From the NCBI RefSeq assembly GCF_028681615.1, contig NZ_JAQUHV010000018.1, forward strand, positions 1 to 43,261: 43,261 bases of DNA, read 5' to 3'. Below are positions 19,290-29,911 of this stretch, piece after piece. Position 1 is the first letter of the stretch. The number at the start of each line of letters is the position of its first letter. The notes under the pieces are model-generated. The model was not told the origin of the DNA, did not search any database, and saw only the letters and a program-made list of their open reading frames with translations. This DNA comes from Sulfuricurvum sp. Lineage in GTDB: Bacteria > Campylobacterota > Campylobacteria > Campylobacterales > Sulfurimonadaceae. The position numbers were made by a program, and so were the translations under genes.

Positions 19290-19856
19290 TTATTTGTGTT
19301 TCTTATTTTTGAAAGATTAAACAATATGCATTTCAAAGAGATTACGTTTTGATTACTGATAGATTACGTGCAAAAAATAGAAAAAAAAATCTTCATGAAT
19401 GTGAATAACTTTTTATAACAGCGGCTTAATAAATATTTAAAGGGTTGAAATTTGATCAAATCCCTATTTTATGGGGTTTAAGGCGGTTTGAAGAAAGGTG
19501 AATTCAGGGTATTTTTAGATAAATTATTTCTTAAATCAGGAAGTTTTTTATCCTGTTTTGATACAAATGTAGAAGAACTTATTCACAACGATATCACAGT
19601 GTGAATATTACACAGTTTTAAAAAAAAATACATTTTTTTCACTGATTAAGAAATCTTTTAGTGTGATAACAGAGATAAACACTTAAAGGAATGATCAATC
19701 CAAAATCATTAAGGATATCTAAGACTCTTTGGATAAACTTCTAACTTAGCGACCCTCCTGGTGTGTTGGTCGCTTTTACTATTCATTTTATTACGCCAAA
19801 TGAGCAAAGTTCATTTGACTACGTTACCACTTTGTTTTCTTCGGCAGAAAGCCCGT
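19290..19856. other. AT-rich gene-free region beside ruvC with TTCAC boxes and a possible small RNA
   Basis: No credible protein gene is visible in this 567-bp stretch between olsF and ruvC. It holds TTCAC-core DnaA-box-like sites at 19400-19408, 19579-19587, 19600-19608 and 19635-19643, A/T tracts, and a plus-strand intrinsic terminator at 19748-19777. It may be an upstream extension of the origin, a small-RNA locus, or both. Confidence 0.5.
19748..19777 (+). terminator. Intrinsic terminator without an upstream protein gene
   Basis: AGCGACC (19748-19754) pairs with GGTCGCT (19768-19774) over a 13-nt loop and is followed by TTTT. It is oriented for plus-strand transcription, yet the nearest upstream plus-strand gene ends at 17554, beyond the whole of olsF. 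A short noncoding transcript ending here is the simplest explanation. Confidence 0.55.
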
Positions 19857-20357
19857 TTATTTTTTCTCCCTGCTTTTTTGATTTATTTCCAACTTCACTC
19901 TTTGTGCATGAGTTATGGCTACCGCCATCGCATCGGTAATATCCAGAGGTTTTATCTCTTTTGTAATCCCTAAAATCTGTTTCACCATAAATGCTACCTG
20001 CTCTTTTGCCGCCTTTGCTTTTCCGGTCAACGATTTTTTTACCTGCAACGGTGTATATTCCGCAAACATTCCAAACTCCTGTAAAAGCTTAAGAGTGATC
20101 GCTCCGCGAAACTGTGCCAGTTTTAAAACCGTTTTTGGGTTATGAGCATAAAAAATATCTTCCATTGCCACTTCATCGATTGTATGAGAATGAAACAGTT
20201 GTTCAATCGCTTCAGCCACTTGCGGAATCTGGTATTGAAGTTCTTCCGCCTTTATCTTAATAAGTCCGGCTTCAACAAGGCGCAATTTTTGTCCCTCGAT
20301 CGCTATGATTGCATATCCGCAATTTCTCGTTCCCGGATCGATTCCCAAAATATTCAT
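19857..20357 (-). CDS. ruvC: Crossover junction endodeoxyribonuclease RuvC
   Basis: RuvC cleaves Holliday junctions moved by RuvAB. The 166-residue protein has the four acidic residues expected of the RNase H-like active site: Asp7 ([12 protein letters not shown]), Glu66 (AMEDIFY), Asp139 and Asp142 ([10 protein letters not shown]). It is divergent from dnaA, and the 111 bp between them contain four DnaA-box-like sites. This ruvC-dnaA adjacency is characteristic of several Campylobacterota origins. Confidence 0.95.
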   Translation of the reverse strand: MNILGIDPGTRNCGYAIIAIEGQKLRLVEAGLIKIKAEELQYQIPQVAEAIEQLFHSHTIDEVAMEDIFYAHNPKTVLKLAQFRGAITLKLLQEFGMFAEYTPLQVKKSLTGKAKAAKEQVAFMVKQILGITKEIKPLDITDAMAVAITHAQRVKLEINQKSREKK

Positions 20358-20468
20358 TATTTTTCCTATTCACATCAGTGAATAAACTCTATTCACATCT
20401 AATTTGATCCTAATTATAGGCAAAAATCGATATTATTCGTCAACACTATTCACAGGGTAAGGGAAAAG
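20358..20468. other. oriC: Origin segment 1 (ruvC-dnaA), four TTCAC DnaA boxes
   Basis: Sites with the core TTCAC, three sharing TATTCACA, lie at 20367-20375 (+), 20376-20384 (-), 20390-20398 (+) and 20447-20455 (+). The TTCAC core is the established DnaA recognition sequence in Helicobacter and relatives, where oriC is split on both sides of dnaA. The region also holds the divergent ruvC and dnaA promoters, so the boxes may mediate dnaA autoregulation. Confidence 0.75.
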
Positions 20469-21794
20469 ATGAATTCGATCGGTACACAAGTTTTAAATGC
20501 GCTCAAAAGTGAAATCAATGAGATTGACTATCAACGCTATATAAAACAACTCTCTTACGATGAAGCCGAATCAAAAAGCAACTTAGCCGTATTTCGCGCG
20601 CCTAATGCCCTTATTGCCAACTGGGTCAGAACTAAATTTGCCGACAAAATAGCTCATTTGTTTGAAATTAAAACCAATGTCAAACCAACCGTCTCTATAT
20701 TGGTCAAATCGGCAACCTCCTCATCACATCAAAACGTCGTTGCCCCTGTTCCGAGCGAACGTCCGGGAGGTTCTTTACTTAATCCGTCTTATACGTTTCA
20801 AAACTTTGTTGTAGGCGGCTCAAACGAATTTGCCTTCGGAGCTGCAAAAAGCGTCAGTGAAAAACCGGGAATTGCATATAATCCCCTCTTTTTATACGGC
20901 GGTGTCGGTTTAGGTAAAACCCACCTTATGCAATCAGTCGGAAACGTCATGCTTGCACAGGGCAAAACCGTCATTTATACCTCTGTAGAACAATTTTTAA
21001 ATGACTTTACCCGCCATCTGAGCAATCGGACTATGGATCGGTTCAAAGATAAATACCGCAAATGTGATTTGCTTCTGATCGACGATATCCAGTTTTTGAG
21101 TAACAAAAACCAAATACAAGAAGAGTTTTTCCACACCTTTGACGCATTGCGAAATGAAAACAAGCAGATCATTATCACCTCCGATAAACCCCCGAAAAAA
21201 ATCGGCGGACTCGAAGAGCGTCTCAAAAGCCGTTTTGAATCGGGTCTTGTTGCCGATATTCAGCCCCCGGAACTCGAAACCAAAATCGAAATTATCAAGA
21301 AAAAATGTGAAATCAACCGTGTGAAACTCGACCGTGATGTTATTAACTACGTTGCAACGATTATTGAAAATAACACTCGTGAAATCGAGGGAATTCTTTC
21401 TAAACTCAATGCTTATTCACAGCTAATGGGTGTGGATATCACTATCGAATTTGCCCGAAATGTCCTAAAAGAACAAATGGCCGAAAAACGAAGCAATATT
21501 ACGACCGATCTCATCATGGATACCGTAGCCAAAGAACTCAATATTAAACCGAGTGAAATCCGATCCAAAAGCCGAAATAGCAACATTGTATATGCGCGTC
21601 GTATCGCTATCTATCTCGCACGTTCTCTAACTCCGAACTCAATGCCGCAGCTTGCGCAGTATTTTGGAATGAAAGATCATACCGCCGTCAGTCATACGAT
21701 GAAAAAAATCCAGGAACTCATGAAAAACGATGAAGATTTCCGTGTAAAAGTCGAAGAGCTCTCCAATAAAGTCTCAATGGCCACTTCCGAATAA
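20469..21794 (+). CDS. dnaA: Chromosomal replication initiator DnaA
   Basis: DnaA binds boxes in oriC, oligomerises with ATP and opens the duplex. The 441-residue protein has the usual four domains: a short N-terminal domain I, a linker at about 75-105, the AAA+ domain with Walker A GGVGLGKTHL (144-153) and Walker B LLIDDIQF, and the C-terminal helix-turn-helix with the signature GMKDHTAVSHTMKKI. Origin-type repeats flank it on both sides. Confidence 0.98.
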   Translation: MNSIGTQVLNALKSEINEIDYQRYIKQLSYDEAESKSNLAVFRAPNALIANWVRTKFADKIAHLFEIKTNVKPTVSILVKSATSSSHQNVVAPVPSERPGGSLLNPSYTFQNFVVGGSNEFAFGAAKSVSEKPGIAYNPLFLYGGVGLGKTHLMQSVGNVMLAQGKTVIYTSVEQFLNDFTRHLSNRTMDRFKDKYRKCDLLLIDDIQFLSNKNQIQEEFFHTFDALRNENKQIIITSDKPPKKIGGLEERLKSRFESGLVADIQPPELETKIEIIKKKCEINRVKLDRDVINYVATIIENNTREIEGILSKLNAYSQLMGVDITIEFARNVLKEQMAEKRSNITTDLIMDTVAKELNIKPSEIRSKSRNSNIVYARRIAIYLARSLTPNSMPQLAQYFGMKDHTAVSHTMKKIQELMKNDEDFRVKVEELSNKVSMATSE

Positions 21795-21840
21795 AATTTC
21801 TGTTTGTAAAGAGGTTTTAAAAAAGATATAATTCGTACTA

Positions 21841-21974
21841 AGTGAATAGATGTGAATGAAACCAAATCGTTTCATCACATTGCAAAAGCAGGAGAGATGG
21901 GAGTTTATGGCGTGTTTTCACCCATTCACACCCCCTTATTACTAACTACTATAACTTATGATATATAATAATAA
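21841..21974. other. oriC: Origin segment 2 (dnaA-dnaN) with DnaA boxes and AT-rich unwinding element
   Basis: TTCAC-core sites lie at 21841-21849 (-), 21851-21859 (-), 21915-21923 (+) and 21923-21931 (+), the last two as adjacent head-to-tail copies. Immediately after them, 21936-21974 is almost pure A/T (an ACTAACTACTATAAC stretch, then ATATATAATAATA), placing a duplex-unwinding element next to the boxes. Read on the minus strand the first part gives TAG TAG TTAG TAA TAA, reminiscent of DnaA-trio elements. This arrangement matches oriC2 of Helicobacter. Confidence 0.78.
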
Positions 21975-21986
21975 AGGGAGTCTTTT

Positions 21987-23054
21987 ATGAAAATTACCGT
22001 TGACAAATCGGTTTTGGAAAATATCCTTCTACACCTACAGCCTTTTTTAGAAAAAAAAGATACCTCCCAAATCACATCACACATCATGCTTTCGACTGAT
22101 GGTAGAACCCTTACAGCCAAAGCAACCGATTATGAAATAGGACTTGTCATTCAAACCAATTCCGTAACTGTAGAAGAACCGGGCTCTCTTACTGCTAACG
22201 GTAAAAAGTTGCTCGATATCATTCGTATTTTAAAAGACGAAGAAATCGAATTATCTCTTGATAAAGACACTCTTCACATTCGTCAAAAACGCTCAAACTT
22301 TAAACTTCCTACGTATAAAAGTTCAGAATTCCCTTCTTTCCCAACTACAGAAGGCAAACCGAATATTGTGATTAACTCTCACGTATTGATTGAATCCCTC
22401 AAAAAAATAACTCCTGCAGCCGATACCAATAATCCTAAATTTGAACTCAACGGAGCATTGATCGATATCAAAAGCAATCAAATCAATTTTGTTGCTACCG
22501 ATACTCGTCGTCTTGCCCTTGTTCACATCGACAGCCAAAATGATGCAGAGCTTTCTATCATTGTCCCTAAAAAAGCAATTATCGAAATCCAAAAACTGTT
22601 TGCCGACAATATTGAAATCTATTACGACAACACCCATCTCATTATCAAATCCGAAGATTCACTTTTCTATACCAAACTCATCAACGGTAAATTCCCTGAT
22701 TACAGCCGAATTATCCCTAGAGAAGCTCAACGCTCCATTACATTGCCGAAAAGCGCTATAGTGACCGCTATTAAGCAAATAACGACTATTTCCAATGATC
22801 TTAAACTCACGTTCCAACAAGACGCTATTTTGTTTGAAAGTTTAAGCGATGATAACATCGAAGCAAAAACTGCCGTAGAAATTGAAAACGGATTTGAAAC
22901 TCCTTTTATTCTCGCAATCAACAGCCGTTATATCTTGGATTTCTTATCTCAAGTCAACAGCACTGAATTTACTCTCGAAGCAAATGAATCAAATCAGCCA
23001 TTCGTAATCAAAGATGCAAATTTTAAAACAATCGTAATGCCGATTGTGATTTAA
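21987..23054 (+). CDS. dnaN: DNA polymerase III sliding clamp (beta subunit)
   Basis: DnaN forms the dimeric ring that tethers polymerase III to DNA. The 355-residue protein shows three clamp domains and conserved elements such as LTANGKKLLDIIRILKD, NFKLPTYKSSEFPSFP, VATDTRRLALVHID and LINGKFPDYSRIIP. The C-terminal FKTIVMPIVI is the usual clamp ending that lines the peptide-binding pocket. ATG 21987 follows AAAGGGAG. It lies downstream of the origin unwinding region and is followed by a hairpin at 23079. Confidence 0.97.
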   Translation: MKITVDKSVLENILLHLQPFLEKKDTSQITSHIMLSTDGRTLTAKATDYEIGLVIQTNSVTVEEPGSLTANGKKLLDIIRILKDEEIELSLDKDTLHIRQKRSNFKLPTYKSSEFPSFPTTEGKPNIVINSHVLIESLKKITPAADTNNPKFELNGALIDIKSNQINFVATDTRRLALVHIDSQNDAELSIIVPKKAIIEIQKLFADNIEIYYDNTHLIIKSEDSLFYTKLINGKFPDYSRIIPREAQRSITLPKSAIVTAIKQITTISNDLKLTFQQDAILFESLSDDNIEAKTAVEIENGFETPFILAINSRYILDFLSQVNSTEFTLEANESNQPFVIKDANFKTIVMPIVI

Positions 23055-23078
23055 CCTTTCCCTTTTTATCCCCATTTA

Positions 23079-23095
23079 AACCCTCTAGGAGGGTT
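23079..23095 (+). terminator. Hairpin after dnaN
   Basis: AACCCTC (23079-23085) pairs with GAGGGTT (23089-23095) around a 3-nt loop. The following bases (ATATCTTC) are only weakly U-rich, so this may be a partial terminator or processing site between dnaN and gyrB. Confidence 0.45.
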
Positions 23096-23148
23096 ATATC
23101 TTCATAAAACCTTCTTTTTAGTTTTTCTTCGCTAAAATAAAGCATTAA

Positions 23149-25488
<2,340 letters not shown>

Positions 25489-25494
25489 TTTTTT

Positions 25495-26880
25495 ATGACC
25501 TATACTGAACAAAAAGAGAGGGAACACCGTTTTGCATTAGCATTACGGATGGGATTACCGATCTTTTTTCTAAGTGCGGTTACCCTTACTGCCCTGTTTA
25601 CACAGGCTTACACCACTTTTACCTCTTTAATCATTCTGTCTATTGCTTTGTTAGGAGTAATGGTCTATTTTATTTTTTATCTGATTTATCAAAGTACTCA
25701 GGAAAATATTACTGAAACGATCACACATACATTCACACCGGAATATTTTTCCCGTCTTTTTTCCAAAGCACTTACTAAAAATACGCAAACCCTTCTATTG
25801 ATTACCGTTGAAAATTTATGGTCGATTAATGAACGCTATGGGATAAAAAACGGTGATATTGCTTTACAAAATACGGTGATGAAATTAGATCATTTTTTTT
25901 ACGATAAAAAGATAGAAAAACTCCCTATATGCCGTTTTAAAGGGGGTGATTTTTTACTCTTTTTACCGGGTGAAAAAGAAAAATATAATTCTTTGATTGA
26001 ATTATTGCTGAGTAAATATCAACATTATGTTGATAATGAAATTGAAGTCAGCCTTGAGGCAGTGATGCTCGATTCACGTCTTTCCGATGATATTGAGTTA
26101 TTGATCAGCCGTTTGTACGAGCTTCATAATGACCGGATCAGTAGTGAAAAAGAGGAAATATATTCCATTAATCAACTGGAAAACGAAATCATTGAGGCAC
26201 TGGATGAGAAGCGTTTTTCTATCGGATTCTGGCCGGTATGCTGTGAGACCCATCCGATTTATGATACGACCGTCAAACTGATTGATTCACAGGGAAGATT
26301 CATCCATCAAAGCCGCTATATTCCGGTTCTTAACAGAATCAACAGAATGCGCTGGCTTGAAAGCGATGTATTGGAAACAATTGCCACTTTATGTGATGAA
26401 CGGAAACGGGATTTTATTGTGACCATCTCTCCCGTTACCTTGCGTAATCCCCATTTCTTTGAACATGCTATGACTTTATTTGAGCGTTTTCCGTCAGCTC
26501 GAAATAAAATAACGCTGATGTTTGAAGAAAAAGAGTATTGCTATCAATTAGAGCGGTTTGTGCACCAAATCAGCCATTACAGAAGAGCAGGGTATAAAAT
26601 CGCTCTCGATCGTTTGGGAGGATATCATACGACGCTGTTGTATTTAAAAGAGTTGGAAGTGGATGTTGTCCGCTTTGATTCTCTTTATACCCGTCATATA
26701 AAAGAAGCGGGATATCAGAATATCATTCAGGGGCTTAATCTGAGTGCGCATTTGTGCGGAGCCAAAACATGGATATCCATGATAGAGGATGAATATACCG
26801 ATAATCTTGTCCAATCGCTGAAAATCAACTATCGGCAAGGCAACTATCTAGGTAGAATTTTAACTATGGATCAAATATAG
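25495..26880 (+). CDS. Membrane protein with degenerate GGDEF and EAL domains
   Basis: A 461-residue protein with two membrane helices (about 20-42 and 44-66), a GGDEF-like domain in which the motif is reduced to GGDF (residues 150-153), and an EAL-like domain from about residue 228. In the EAL part the signature is replaced (TVKLID), DDFG has become LDRLGGYHTTL, the KxD segment reads VRFD and only the terminal QGNYLG is near consensus. It is therefore unlikely to make or cleave c-di-GMP, and is more like a receptor or scaffold such as LapD or CsrD-type proteins. It starts 6 bp after gyrB without a clear ribosome site, suggesting coupled translation. Confidence 0.72.
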   Translation: MTYTEQKEREHRFALALRMGLPIFFLSAVTLTALFTQAYTTFTSLIILSIALLGVMVYFIFYLIYQSTQENITETITHTFTPEYFSRLFSKALTKNTQTLLLITVENLWSINERYGIKNGDIALQNTVMKLDHFFYDKKIEKLPICRFKGGDFLLFLPGEKEKYNSLIELLLSKYQHYVDNEIEVSLEAVMLDSRLSDDIELLISRLYELHNDRISSEKEEIYSINQLENEIIEALDEKRFSIGFWPVCCETHPIYDTTVKLIDSQGRFIHQSRYIPVLNRINRMRWLESDVLETIATLCDERKRDFIVTISPVTLRNPHFFEHAMTLFERFPSARNKITLMFEEKEYCYQLERFVHQISHYRRAGYKIALDRLGGYHTTLLYLKELEVDVVRFDSLYTRHIKEAGYQNIIQGLNLSAHLCGAKTWISMIEDEYTDNLVQSLKINYRQGNYLGRILTMDQI

Positions 26881-26930
26881 GTCAAAAAGGTTTTGTCCCT
26901 TTGGCGTTTAGATTAAATTAAAGGATAGAT

Positions 26931-27320
26931 ATGAAATACGGAGAACAAATTGTCGAAAATTTTGACATCGAAAAAGATTTCGAAATATGGCCGAATCAAC
27001 ATGAACGGGACTACGTGATTAAAGTAACATTACCTGAGTTTACCTGTTTGTGTCCGCGCAGCGGATATCCCGATTTTGCAACCATTTACGTAGAATATAC
27101 GCCGGATAAATGGGTGGCTGAACTGAAAGCCATCAAACTCTACATTAATTCATTCAGAAACCGCCATATTTCGCATGAAAACAGTGCAAATGAGATCTAC
27201 AGTGTATTTGAGCAAAAAATCGCTCCTAAGCGCTTAAAAGTGGTTGCAGATTACTACCCTCGCGGAAACGTTCATACAGTAGTAGAAATTGATAGTGAAA
27301 AAATAGTAAAAGAGAAATAA
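26931..27320 (+). CDS. queF: NADPH-dependent 7-cyano-7-deazaguanine (preQ0) reductase
   Basis: QueF reduces the nitrile of preQ0 to preQ1 in queuosine synthesis. The 129-residue protein is the short (YkvM-type) form. The thioimide-forming Cys41 is in CLCPRSGYPDFATI with Asp48 nearby, the substrate-recognition Glu64 is in WVAELKAIKLYINSF, and HENSANEIY completes the signature. ATG 26931 is preceded by AAAGGATAGAT. It converges with the pst operon across a hairpin at 27336. Confidence 0.93.
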   Translation: MKYGEQIVENFDIEKDFEIWPNQHERDYVIKVTLPEFTCLCPRSGYPDFATIYVEYTPDKWVAELKAIKLYINSFRNRHISHENSANEIYSVFEQKIAPKRLKVVADYYPRGNVHTVVEIDSEKIVKEK

Positions 27321-27335
27321 TTAGAAGAAGGATAG

Positions 27336-27356
27336 ATTCCCGATTCAATCGGGAAT
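27336..27356 (-). terminator. Terminator between queF and pstB
   Basis: A perfect 9-bp stem (ATTCCCGAT / ATCGGGAAT) with a 3-nt loop. On the minus strand it is followed by pyrimidine-rich CTATCCTTCTTCT, so it mainly serves pstB, though it may stop queF transcripts too. Confidence 0.7.
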
Positions 27357-27370
27357 AGGGGAATACTAAA

Positions 27371-28156
27371 TCAACCGAATTTACCGGTGATGTACTCTTG
27401 GGTAAGTTTTTCTTTCGGAGTGACGAAGAGTTCTTCGGTATGCCCGAGCTCAATGAGTTCTCCCAAATACATAAATCCGGTATAGTCGCTTACACGCGCT
27501 GCTTGCTGCATATTGTGGGTTACAATGATGATGCTGACTTTTTCTTTGAGTTCGATGACCAGTTTTTCGATCCCTTGTGTAGAGATCGGGTCAAGCGCCG
27601 ATGTCGGTTCGTCAAACAAAAGAACTTCAGGCTCTACCGCAATCGCGCGGGCGATACACAAACGCTGCTGTTGACCGCCCGAAAGACCGTTTGCATCGTT
27701 TTTGAGACGGTCGCTTACCTCTTTCCAGATGGCCGCGTCTTTGAGTGCTTTTTCGACACGGTCACTCAGTTCCGTTTTGTTTTTAATCCCCTGCAAACGC
27801 ATTCCGTATGCAACGTTGTCGAAAATTGACATCGGAAACGCGGTCGGTTTTTGGAAAATCATCCCGATTTTGGTTCGAAGATGGATCAAGTCTTCTTTGG
27901 CATCGAGGATATTACGTCCTTCGAACTCGATTTCCCCTTTATAGGCATTGCCGGGATAAAGATCGTGCATTCGGTTAAATGATCGCAAGAGGGTGGTTTT
28001 ACCGCATCCTGATGGACCGATAAGCGCTGTAATCGAGTTTTTGGCGATCGGCATGGTCACTTTTTTCAAACTCGGTGCTTCAGCGCCTTTGTAAGTGAAT
28101 TCAAAATCACGTACTTGAAGTGCGCATTCGTCTTTGATATCGATAATACTTGCCAT
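27371..28156 (-). CDS. pstB: Phosphate ABC transporter ATP-binding protein
   Basis: PstB is the cytoplasmic ATPase powering high-affinity phosphate import through PstCA. The 261-residue protein has Walker [11 protein letters not shown], the ABC signature [14 protein letters not shown], Walker [14 protein letters not shown] and the switch histidine in [11 protein letters not shown]. It lies 3 bp downstream of pstA and ends the operon at the hairpin at 27336. Confidence 0.97.
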   Translation of the reverse strand: MASIIDIKDECALQVRDFEFTYKGAEAPSLKKVTMPIAKNSITALIGPSGCGKTTLLRSFNRMHDLYPGNAYKGEIEFEGRNILDAKEDLIHLRTKIGMIFQKPTAFPMSIFDNVAYGMRLQGIKNKTELSDRVEKALKDAAIWKEVSDRLKNDANGLSGGQQQRLCIARAIAVEPEVLLFDEPTSALDPISTQGIEKLVIELKEKVSIIIVTHNMQQAARVSDYTGFMYLGELIELGHTEELFVTPKEKLTQEYITGKFG

Positions 28157-28159
28157 AGG

Positions 28160-29002
28160 TTATTTCCTTTTTCCAAAGAATAAGATAAGTCGTCCCACAA
28201 TATTGAGACCCAGAATAAACATCGAAAGGATAAAGGCCGCTGCCCATCCCAGCTGTTGCCAATCATCGTAAGGGCTGATCGCATAGTTAAACATCGTAAC
28301 TGTAAGCGAAGGCATCGCATCGTTCAGATTGGTTGTAAAAAAGTTATCGTTAAACGAGGTAAAGAGCAACGGTGCCGTTTCCCCTCCGACACGTGCGATA
28401 CCGAGTAGTACACCGGTTAAAATCCCGGCTTTGGCACCGCGATAGACGACGTCCATGATCACTTTGTATTTCGGTGCGCCGAGGGCAAATGCCGCTTCCC
28501 GAAGTGTACCGGGTACGAGCTGAAGCATATCATCGGTCGTGCGTAAAATGATCGGAATCATAATGATGGCCAGAGCTATAGAACCTGCCCATGCACTGAA
28601 GTGTCCCATCGGCATAACGACGACGGCGTAGACGAACGCTCCGATAACGATTGATGGTGCAGACATCATAATATCGCTGATGTCACGGATCAAATGGGCA
28701 AGTTTTGAGTTCTTACCGTATTCACTGAGATAGGTTCCGGCTAAAATACCGAGAGGAACACCGATAACGGTTGCCAATCCGACAAGGATAGCTTGACCGA
28801 CGAGCGCATGTTTGAGACCGCTTTCCTCATATCCAGGAGGAGAACCTTCAAAAATGAAAATATTCCAGTTGAGAGCACCGACCCCTTTCATGACTAAAAC
28901 GCCCAAAATCCAAAACAAAAATGCGATAGCGATAACTGCACTCAGTGTTGAGAGACCGAGGACGATTTTATTGACTAAAACCCGTTTTTGGACCGCTGTC
29001 AT
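28160..29002 (-). CDS. pstA: Phosphate ABC transporter permease PstA
   Basis: A 280-residue inner-membrane permease with about six membrane helices. It carries the typical segments GVPLGILAGTYLSEYGK, the cytoplasmic coupling loop TLREAAFALGAPKYKVIMDVV, and GIARVGGETAPLLFTSF, the last a hallmark of PstA. It forms the channel with PstC. The ATG at 29002 overlaps the pstC stop (ATGA), so translation is probably coupled. Confidence 0.96.
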   Translation of the reverse strand: MTAVQKRVLVNKIVLGLSTLSAVIAIAFLFWILGVLVMKGVGALNWNIFIFEGSPPGYEESGLKHALVGQAILVGLATVIGVPLGILAGTYLSEYGKNSKLAHLIRDISDIMMSAPSIVIGAFVYAVVVMPMGHFSAWAGSIALAIIMIPIILRTTDDMLQLVPGTLREAAFALGAPKYKVIMDVVYRGAKAGILTGVLLGIARVGGETAPLLFTSFNDNFFTTNLNDAMPSLTVTMFNYAISPYDDWQQLGWAAAFILSMFILGLNIVGRLILFFGKRK

Positions 29003-29850
29003 ACTCCTCTCCTTTCTTTACGTAAAAAGTAAAACTTGGCGACTGCGATGACAACGAAACTCATCACCAAAAGAATCAGAGCCAACTCGAACAAGCTCGA
29101 GAAATAAAGCGATCCATCGGCTTCGGCAAACTCATTGGCGAGCGTTACCGGAATAGAAGTGGTCGGATCGGTAATCGCCTTTGGAGTGTGATGGACATTC
29201 CCCATAACAAATGTAACCGCCATTGTTTCACCGATTGCCCGGCCTAGCGCCAAAATGATCGAACCGATGATTCCGGCACGTGCATAAGGGATGATAACAT
29301 CTTTGATAACATCCCATTGCGTACCGCCGAGGGCATATGCTGACTCTTTGAGAATATCAGGCGTCGTATTCATCGCATCGCGGGTAACCGCTGCCATAAA
29401 CGGCAAAATCATGATGGAGAGGACGATACCGGCGCTGAGAAGACCGATCCCCATTCCGCCGAATATATCGCGGATAATAGGGACAAAATAAAACAATCCC
29501 CACATACCGTAGATGACGGATGGGATAGCCGCAAGGAGTTCAACGCTCACTCCGAAAAAGCCTTTGATTTTGTCGTGAGCGATTTCACTAAGGAAAATTG
29601 CAACACCGATGGCCACAGGGATAGCAAAAAGCATTGCTAAAAATGTCGAAGCGACCGAGCCGAAAATGGCGGCATATGCACCGAATTTTTCGAGATTCGG
29701 AGCCCATTCGTCTTTGGTTATAAAATCAAAACCGAATGCGTGAATAGCTTCCAATGACTGGTTAAAGAGCTCTACGAATATCCATGCGACAATCACGAGG
29801 ATTAGCAGGGCGCTAAAACGGGTTAGATTGGAGAAGATTTTATCGATCAT
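28999..29850 (-). CDS. pstC: Phosphate ABC transporter permease PstC
   Basis: A 283-residue permease with a cytoplasmic N-terminus and about six helices. The family motifs are VAIGVAIFLSEIAHDKIKGF, ELLAAIPSVIYGMWGLF, the coupling loop ILKESAYALGGTQWDVIKDV and ALGRAIGETMAVTFVMGN. It is the first gene of pstCAB on this strand; the periplasmic binding gene pstS is separate and divergent. A Pho-type repeat array lies just upstream, within the end of the cca-like gene. Confidence 0.96.
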   Translation of the reverse strand: MIDKIFSNLTRFSALLILVIVAWIFVELFNQSLEAIHAFGFDFITKDEWAPNLEKFGAYAAIFGSVASTFLAMLFAIPVAIGVAIFLSEIAHDKIKGFFGVSVELLAAIPSVIYGMWGLFYFVPIIRDIFGGMGIGLLSAGIVLSIMILPFMAAVTRDAMNTTPDILKESAYALGGTQWDVIKDVIIPYARAGIIGSIILALGRAIGETMAVTFVMGNVHHTPKAITDPTTSIPVTLANEFAEADGSLYFSSLFELALILLVMSFVVIAVAKFYFLRKERRGV

Positions 29851-29865
29851 GCAACACCTTGCCTT

Positions 29866-29911
29866 AGAATAGGTAAGAAATTTTATTACATCATGATTAC
29901 AACACTGTTAC
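29866..29911 (-). promoter_or_regulatory. Putative Pho box and promoter of pstCAB
   Basis: On the minus strand three GTAAY pentamers begin at 29911, 29900 and 29889, exactly 11 bp apart (GTAAC, GTAAT, GTAAT). A -10-like TATTCT occupies 29871-29866, 18 bp after the start of the last repeat. The first repeat overlaps the last codons of the preceding nucleotidyltransferase gene (stop at 29897), which implies pstCAB has its own phosphate-responsive promoter. Confidence 0.68.

Noticed and set aside
26881..26930. preQ1 riboswitch before queF
   Set aside because: The 50-bp leader lacks the compact preQ1 pseudoknot pattern; only a short A/G-rich ribosome site is seen.
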